Assembly (NCBI GenBank): GCA_001695595.3
Contig: MBPM02000037.1
Location: 62,001-126,000 of the forward strand
DNA: 64,000 nt
Direction of reading: 5' to 3'
Source of the DNA: Plasmopara viticola
Lineage: Eukaryota; Oomycota; Peronosporomycetes; Peronosporales; Peronosporaceae
Below, one piece after another: positions 58,678 to 64,000 of the stretch (the stretch's first letter is position 1; each line of letters opens with the position of its first letter). Under the pieces are notes generated by a model that was not told the DNA's origin, did not search any database, and worked only from the letters and a program-made list of their open reading frames with translations. Both the position numbers and the translations under genes were made by a program.

Positions 58678-59544
58678 ATGAATAGAAGAGCGACTTTGAC
58701 TTCTACCATGCAGAAGACTACACTAAGAAGTTTGTACGGTGGCTTCTGTAAGCCTAGAAACCAAGCGGAGATTTCTCCCACTGTGGATGACGTAGACTTT
58801 GATGATAATGACAACTTGTCGATGGGTGAGAAAGGTGATGGGTTTAGTACGCGAAGCCACGCATCATTGCAGTGCAACGAGATGGACGCTGGAAATAACA
58901 GGCCAGGTGCAGCGGTGTCGGTGAAAGTTCATGATAGTATAGCGGATCCCGAGTATAAATTGCAACGCAAAAGCAATAGCCGTTCTGGCGACGTCGGTAG
59001 TCGACTCGGGGTGGGCTACTTTTTCACTAAAGACGATATGTCGAATCAAGTTCACGACGCATTTGCTGGACCTCCGATGTACACGGTTCTCGGCCAAAAA
59101 CAACAATGGAGACAGAGTCGTGCTGGCCGATCGCGACAGCACCAGACGATCTCGCCTGTGGATGAAAGTTATCGAGCTGAGCGTGCTGAAAGTGACACAT
59201 TTGACTTCAGACGTGATAAAACCATCTCGAGCTCGTCCGACGAGAGTCGATCGTCAAAAGTATTGTTACCGATCGATCCTCTAACAGGGCAAAGTATTTT
59301 TTTGCATTCTGACAGCTCAGAACGAGGCAGTGACTATTCTCTTGGTCGGTCCCAAGGCGAAAGCTCTAAAGCGAGTGACGATTCCCAGCGCTTTGTAGTC
59401 ACTAGACAAAAGAAATCGAAATACAGTGCCAAGCTGCATCTTCACGGGCAAAAACCACTTTACTTAGGCAGATACAAAAACCAAGAGGCCGCACTTGCTG
59501 CTTGTGAAAGCGCCTACACCGTCGTTTCCACTCCGCGTAAATGA
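58678..59544 (+). CDS. AP2-like domain protein
   Basis: 288 residues from the ATG at 58678; four further codons upstream are open without an ATG. Residues 1-240 are serine-rich, polar and probably disordered. The C-terminus (about 243-285) reads KSKYSAKLHLHGQKPLYLGRYKNQEAALAACESAY, given here in parts: KYSAKLHLHGQ, LYLGRY and EAALAACESAY. This matches the beta-sheet plus helix of AP2/ERF-type DNA-binding domains (strand, G-x-LG-F/Y, then E-AA-A). AP2-like domains occur in plants, apicomplexans and oomycetes as DNA-binding or integrase-associated modules. The domain is short and terminal, so a transcription-factor role is inferred. No transposase is attached. It follows START-FYVE 3 on the same strand. 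Confidence 0.6.
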   Translation: MNRRATLTSTMQKTTLRSLYGGFCKPRNQAEISPTVDDVDFDDNDNLSMGEKGDGFSTRSHASLQCNEMDAGNNRPGAAVSVKVHDSIADPEYKLQRKSNSRSGDVGSRLGVGYFFTKDDMSNQVHDAFAGPPMYTVLGQKQQWRQSRAGRSRQHQTISPVDESYRAERAESDTFDFRRDKTISSSSDESRSSKVLLPIDPLTGQSIFLHSDSSERGSDYSLGRSQGESSKASDDSQRFVVTRQKKSKYSAKLHLHGQKPLYLGRYKNQEAALAACESAYTVVSTPRK

Positions 59545-61261
59545 GCGATTACGTCTTGGCATGGTAACGAAAGGACTAAATACGTAACTTTTAAAAAAAA
59601 CAGACAATTTATAATTTGGGTAGTTAATGTGATAAAAACGTATTGACTACCGGGCAATTGTTGCGATAATGCTAGATAGATAGGTCTAGGAAAGGAGTGC
59701 AGTCGACGTTTGATGACGTGATGTTGTTCAGTTTTCATGAAACCTTGAATTGAATTTGCCATTATCACGCAATTTGCCATTATCACGGCAATATGTGAGT
59801 ATCGAAAGTGCCGACTCAATTCGCGTCTAGAAGTTAAGGAACTTTGTATCGTAAAAACCTTCAAAGAAAGCGAGGTGTTGGGACTAATTGTAACTTTAAA
59901 GGCATTATTCTAATCTTCTAATGATTTTTGATGGAGCGCAAGGAGGCATCGAGAACGTTTCATGCAGACGAAGGGAAGCGGGCTTAACCACCACTTCGCA
60001 ACACTCACAACAAAACAAAGCGAAGGCATTGCACGAGCTCGTGTCACACAAGGGGCTCGATTTTTAGAGAAGAAACATTTCCTTGACGTTTCCAGCATCG
60101 ACAGTGATCCGAACACCGACGGGTTGATAAAGCGTCTATTTGAATTGGACTGTCAGTCACTGAACGATAATCTTCTTTGAGTCAACTTTGCCCTTAGTGT
60201 CACAAATGGCTACGTAGCGTGTCTGCTTTGTGTCGATGTCTCATACAAATGCTCTCATCGTGATTTGTGGCCAAGGTTCATTTCAAAAACCTGCGCATGT
60301 GGAAAGAACTCTCTTTATCCTGCTCAGTGCTTGCCATTTCGTGATCGCCCCGCACATGTTCTTCACTTATTCGCCCACCCATCATTGCGTGGGACACAAG
60401 TCCAGGCCCACACAACTCGCTCGACTATCAAGTCCTTAAATCGTCCACTGGATTCTTCACTGTAACATGCAGCTGCAATGGTGAAATATACATCAATAAA
60501 GCAGGCCACGTCGTTATCTCGACGTTAGCTCCGTGTGCGGACCTCTCATTAAGCAATACTGCAAGCTGTTGAATGACTTCGCCATCAAGTCTATTCTACA
60601 CTATCTCCTGCCAGCACTCCAATTGTACTCCGCCGCAAGATTCAGCGTACTCGCAGCTCGGGCGACCTTTTTCCATGACTAACCAGAATTGTCCGAAAGA
60701 TACGACTGAGATTAAGCCAAGCATCTTCTTTGGCGTCTTGGAACAGAGTACGACTTGTAGGATCTTCTCTTGACCTAGTTGCGGAGCCCAATTTTGATTC
60801 AAGCCGACACTTGTTTACAATGGCATCAAATGCAGAGGCAAAGTTTGTCATGGGATCATGTAAATACTTTTTAGAAACTACGGTTACTTCGATACGAATA
60901 CTGGTGTTCTTCAACTCATTTCGTGAACGACGATATCAGCCTTGTTGCTGGTCCACTGCGACAATAAATCTGCCCCACGGCGAAAGATCTCGTGTCTAAG
61001 CATCACTTTTCTGCACTCGTCTTGTGACCAAGCATACCTTCCAAAACTGAGTTTCATCTTAAAGCCTTTAAGCTCAACAATTTCGTCAGTTATAGAAACA
61101 CTGCCGGCCAAACTCAATATGATCGCATGGTACCGGTGTTATGACGATTGTACGCGCAGATTTTTCCGGTTATGCAGCCGCGGTGTGACAAACACCTTGA
61201 CTGGCCAAAAGTATAAGTTTTCGCCTAGACTAGTGTCGATGCCATTTTCATTTTACCGTGA
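59545..61261. other. intergenic, with one interrupted open frame
   Basis: A plus-strand frame from the ATG at 59962 runs to a TGA at 60178. The same frame then stays open to 60465 (VTNGYVACLLCVDVSYKC, then KTCACGKNSLYPAQC), with cysteine/histidine spacing that hints at a zinc-binding module. It could be a pseudogene, or a gene with an undetected intron. No family is recognised. The rest holds nothing supported. Confidence 0.35.
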
Positions 61262-62450
61262 TTGTTGACCTGCATAGCAAAGCAGTGAGTGGCCCGCATG
61301 TTCGATTTGTACACCCCAACAATGCATTCTCCAGGGACAAACGCGGTTTTGGGCGTGGGAAGCACCTGTCGAGCGATTGCGAGATATTCTGCACCATTGC
61401 CATTGAAGAGGAATCGGCAAAGCTGGGGCAGTTGAATGCTCCATCCTGACTTAGAGATGGCTTGACAACAGTAGCAAACGATCCGATTGACCATTTTGAA
61501 GTTATCGGTCACATCATTGTCAACGAGATTGCCTCAGTTAACATAGTCTTAGACGTCGGGGTTCGACTTGCGTCGGTCAGACCCATAAGCCTAAACGTTA
61601 TTTGGATAGCGTGCGGCATGCATGAGTATCTATATCGTCCGCCATGGAAAGAAGGGCGCGACAGTCTTGCGCCACAAAATTCGGTAGCTGATGTCGCGGT
61701 CGAGGTAACGTGCGATGGGTCTGTCAAGATTGTCGTCAGATGTTAATTACCATCTTCGATGAGATGCTTGTCCGAGAGCCAAGAAGGCTCAAAGAATCCG
61801 CAAAACCGACATGATATTCGTAAGCATCAGCGGGACCCCGGCAATCGTTGGTAGTCTCAATCTCAATAATTTTAACCATGACTGTAGAGCAACACGTACG
61901 TTTGGGGGCCTGCATGGCAACAAGTTGTTTGGCAGAACGCTTTCGGAGTTGGTAGCGCACGGTGGATGTGTCTTCGCTCATAGTAGCTGGCCTTGAAACA
62001 GCGCCCGGTGTTAAAGCTAGCTTGAACTTTTTAAGGCGGTCATGAAGTCAATATTGCTCAAGAAGCTGGAGAGACTGGCATCGACGCAAGGCTAGAAGCC
62101 TTGTTTAAAGTGGTAGGAAGCGTAGTTGCAGCTCCCGGTCTGATGCCGAAGCGCCAACTGAGAGCGGCCAACCACTTTCTCCATAACAAATTTCGAGCTC
62201 AAGCCGCCCATCGCCCTTTCGAGCACTGGCAACGACCATCTAGACTCTGAAGCTGAAGCGGAAGGAAAGCGGAGACGTAGTATTTGGACGCGCTGTGTCT
62301 CGACCACATGTTCCTCAAACACAAAGACTTGTCCGAGATTTGGGCTCAGGCTGCCCGTCACCCTTTCGGTCTCCGGCGGCGACCGTCTAGTCTCCGTTCC
62401 GGTCCAGTCATCTTGGTGGGAAAGTCTTTGAGGAGTGGCCCAACATTACG
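61262..62450. mobile_element. repeat unit, copy A (inner segment in orientation 1)
   Basis: Matches 62640-64000 as a direct copy, diverged. Parts in plus-strand order: D (61365-61749), L (61750-61790, CATCTTCGATGAGATGC through GCCAAGAAGGCT), inner segment S (61791-about 62402) and R (about 62403-62450, CGGTCCAG...TCTTGGTGGGAAAG). On the minus strand S carries the ATG frame at 61981-61736 (MSEDTSTVRYQLRKRSAKQL). D encodes, on the minus strand, a degenerate protein stretch conserved in copy B (HAIQ, LMG-TDASR, VGVYKSNMRATHCFAMQV). It is presumably transposon-derived; no known family is assigned. Confidence 0.6.
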
Positions 62451-63049
62451 GGCGCTGGTCGGGAGGCACTGGTTGGGGCCATCCTGGCTGGCTGGGGCCT
62501 TGGTTGGCTTGACTTAGAAACTTGGAGGGATATAAAGAGATGAGAGTCTGATATCAGAGGCACAAAACAGCTGTCTTTCTTAATTAACCTTCGTAGTTGT
62601 TCACTCTGATAATTTATATACTGTGAGAATTTATACACTGTATGGGAAGGATCAATCGAGCGATTGCAAAACACGTCGCAACATTGCCGTCGAAGAGGGC
62701 ATGGCAAAGCTGGGGCATTCGAATGTTCCATCATTACTTGGGGATGGCTTGACGACAGCAGCGAACGATCTGGCCAACCTTCTTGAAGTTATTGGTCACA
62801 TCATCGTCAACAAGGTTGGCTTGATTAAAATAGTCTTTTCAGACGTCGGGGTGCTTTCGACTTGCGTCGGTGACACCCATAAGCTCAAACGCCAATTGGA
62901 TGGCGTGCGCAGTACATGAGTTATCCTCATCGTCCGTCATGGCAAGGATGGTGCGACAGTCTTAAGCCACAGAATTTGGTAGTTGATGTCGCGATTAAGG
63001 CGGCGTGCGAAGTATCTATCCAGATTGTCGTTAGATCTTAATTACCATC

Positions 63050-63313
63050 TGTTGAGGTTAATGGGTTTCAGGAAGCGTACACAACCCGACCCGGTCCAAT
63101 TCGAACCGCGGTTCAACATAGTTTTTACTTTTTACAGTTTAGGGTAATTACGTCATGTAGAATGAGTGGTTTCGAGAAGTAGAAGTGTAAGCCCCAATAA
63201 ATCAATCAATTCCAAAATTACTTCCTCTCAGTCGAGTGTTTTCGCTTTGACACAAACGACGCTTCACTTCGCTTCTTCAGCCTTCCTTACCTTCCGGCTT
63301 CAGAGACTCAACA
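63050..63313 (+). mobile_element. solo LTR
   Basis: 264 bp, beginning TGTTGAGG and ending CTCAACA (inverted terminal repeats TGTTGAG/CTCAACA, with TG...CA ends), flanked by the 5 bp target-site duplication CCATC (63045-63049 and 63314-63318). It contains AATAAA at about 63198. Copy A of the host repeat has the uninterrupted site TAATTACCATCTTCGATGAG at 61744-61763, which proves the insertion. Confidence 0.85.
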
Positions 63314-63777
63314 CCATCTTCGATGAGATGCTTGTGAGTGAGCCAAGAAGGCTGGGGACGGAGACTAGACGGTCGTCGCCGGAGATTGAGAGGTTGACAG
63401 GCTGCCTGAGCCCGACTTTCGACTTTGTCGCTGTGGTCGAGGACCCTGTGGTCGAGGCACAGCGCGTACTGGTACTACGTCTCCGCTTTTCCTCCGCTCC
63501 AGCTTGGGAGATTAGAGGGTCGTCGCTAGTGCTTGGAAGGGCGACGGAAGACTTGGACCCAAATTTGTTGCAGAGAAGTAGTTGGCCGCTCATAGTCGGC
63601 GCTTCGGCATCAGACCGTGAGCTTCAAGCACGCCTCCTGCCACTCAAAGAAGGCACTAAACCTTGCGTCGATGCCATTCTCTCCAGCTTTTGAGCAATAT
63701 TGACTTCACGACCGCTTTAAACGCCCATGCTAATACTCCGAGTTCCAACACCGGACGTTGTCCTAAGGCCAGCTACT

Positions 63778-64000
63778 ATGAGCGATGACACATCCACCCA
63801 GCGCTACCAACTCCGAAAGCGTTCTGCCGAACAACTTGTTGCCATGCAGGACCTCAAACCTACGTGCCGCTCTCCAGCCATAGTCGAAGTCGTTGAGATC
63901 GAGAGTATCGACGATCACCGGGGTCCCGCTGATGCTTACGAATATCATGTCGGTCCAGATCTTGGTGGGATACTTTTTAGGGAGTGGTCCAACATTATAA
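63778..64000 (+). CDS. partial open frame of the terminal repeat, runs off the window
   Basis: ATG at 63778, open to the last base: MSDDTSTQRYQLRKRSAEQL, then IVEVVEIESIDDH, then DAYEYHVG, then GGILFREWSNII. A homologue is on the minus strand at 61981 (MSEDTSTVRYQLRKRSAKQL, DAYEYHVG). Conservation at the protein level over many silent changes suggests it was coding. The family is unknown. It is possibly the N-terminus of a transposon protein. Confidence 0.4.
   Translation, partial: MSDDTSTQRYQLRKRSAEQLVAMQDLKPTCRSPAIVEVVEIESIDDHRGPADAYEYHVGPDLGGILFREWSNII

Larger units (their letters stand above)
62640..64000. mobile_element. repeat unit, copy B (inner segment in orientation 2), runs off the window
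   Basis: Parts in plus-strand order: D (62650-63049), a solo LTR (63050-63313), L (63314-63352), S (63353-about 63950) and R (about 63951-64000). D, L and R are in the same direction as in copy A, but S is reversed: ACCTTGCGTCGATGCCA at 63660 matches the reverse complement of copy A near 62090. On the plus strand the frame from ATG 63778 (MSDDTSTQRYQLRKRSAEQL) stays open through R to the window end. Confidence 0.6.

Noticed and set aside
1..64000. CRISPR arrays and bacterial-type operons
   Set aside because: No regularly spaced direct repeats occur; the introns and repeat types are eukaryotic.

Overview
This is nuclear DNA from an oomycete, most likely a member of the Peronosporales (Phytophthora or downy mildew type). 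The evidence is three START-FYVE fusion genes of the kind expanded in oomycetes, a secreted PLC-X phosphodiesterase-like protein, short 61-80 nt GT-AG introns, and gene-rich islands separated by long stretches of decayed transposon sequence. No species can be fixed from the sequence alone.

Layout. 1-9.4 kb: no convincing gene; one short non-autonomous retroelement (7412-7731) and a possible organellar tRNA remnant (about 8334-8440). 9.5-13.0 kb: a compact gene group, with a basic nuclear-type protein, a dolichol/phytol-kinase-like membrane protein and, convergent to them, a CAMK-type protein kinase. 13.8-14.9 kb: an internally deleted non-LTR retrotransposon. 16.5-27.6 kb: three minus-strand genes in tandem, namely a two-exon coiled-coil protein (possibly ciliary), a six-exon HEAT-like plus ankyrin protein of about 1884 aa, and the secreted PLC-X-like protein. 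30.3-31.5 kb: START-FYVE gene 1. 31.9-33.5 kb: a decayed paralogue of the PLC-X gene, split by two separate SINE-type insertions. 33.5-50 kb: gene desert. 50.1-51.2 kb: START-FYVE gene 2, the closest relative of gene 1. 51.2-56.5 kb: decayed sequence. 57.5-59.5 kb: START-FYVE gene 3 followed by an AP2-like domain gene. 61.2-64 kb: two direct copies of a repetitive unit, one carrying a solo LTR and an internal segment inverted relative to the other.

The clearest novel signals are in the mobile DNA. Four copies of one retroelement family each have their own 11-13 bp target-site duplication (TSD), and three of them share the same internal deletions. A tRNA-type SINE and a solo LTR also have readable TSDs, and the LTR's empty site is present in the window. 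In the terminal repeat unit, an inner segment of about 0.6 kb is flipped between flanks that stay collinear. The START-FYVE trio looks like a locally expanded family; in two members the stop codon lies inside a consensus splice donor, so their C-termini are uncertain. Exon joins given here were deduced by eye from frame, phase and splice consensus and have no transcript support.
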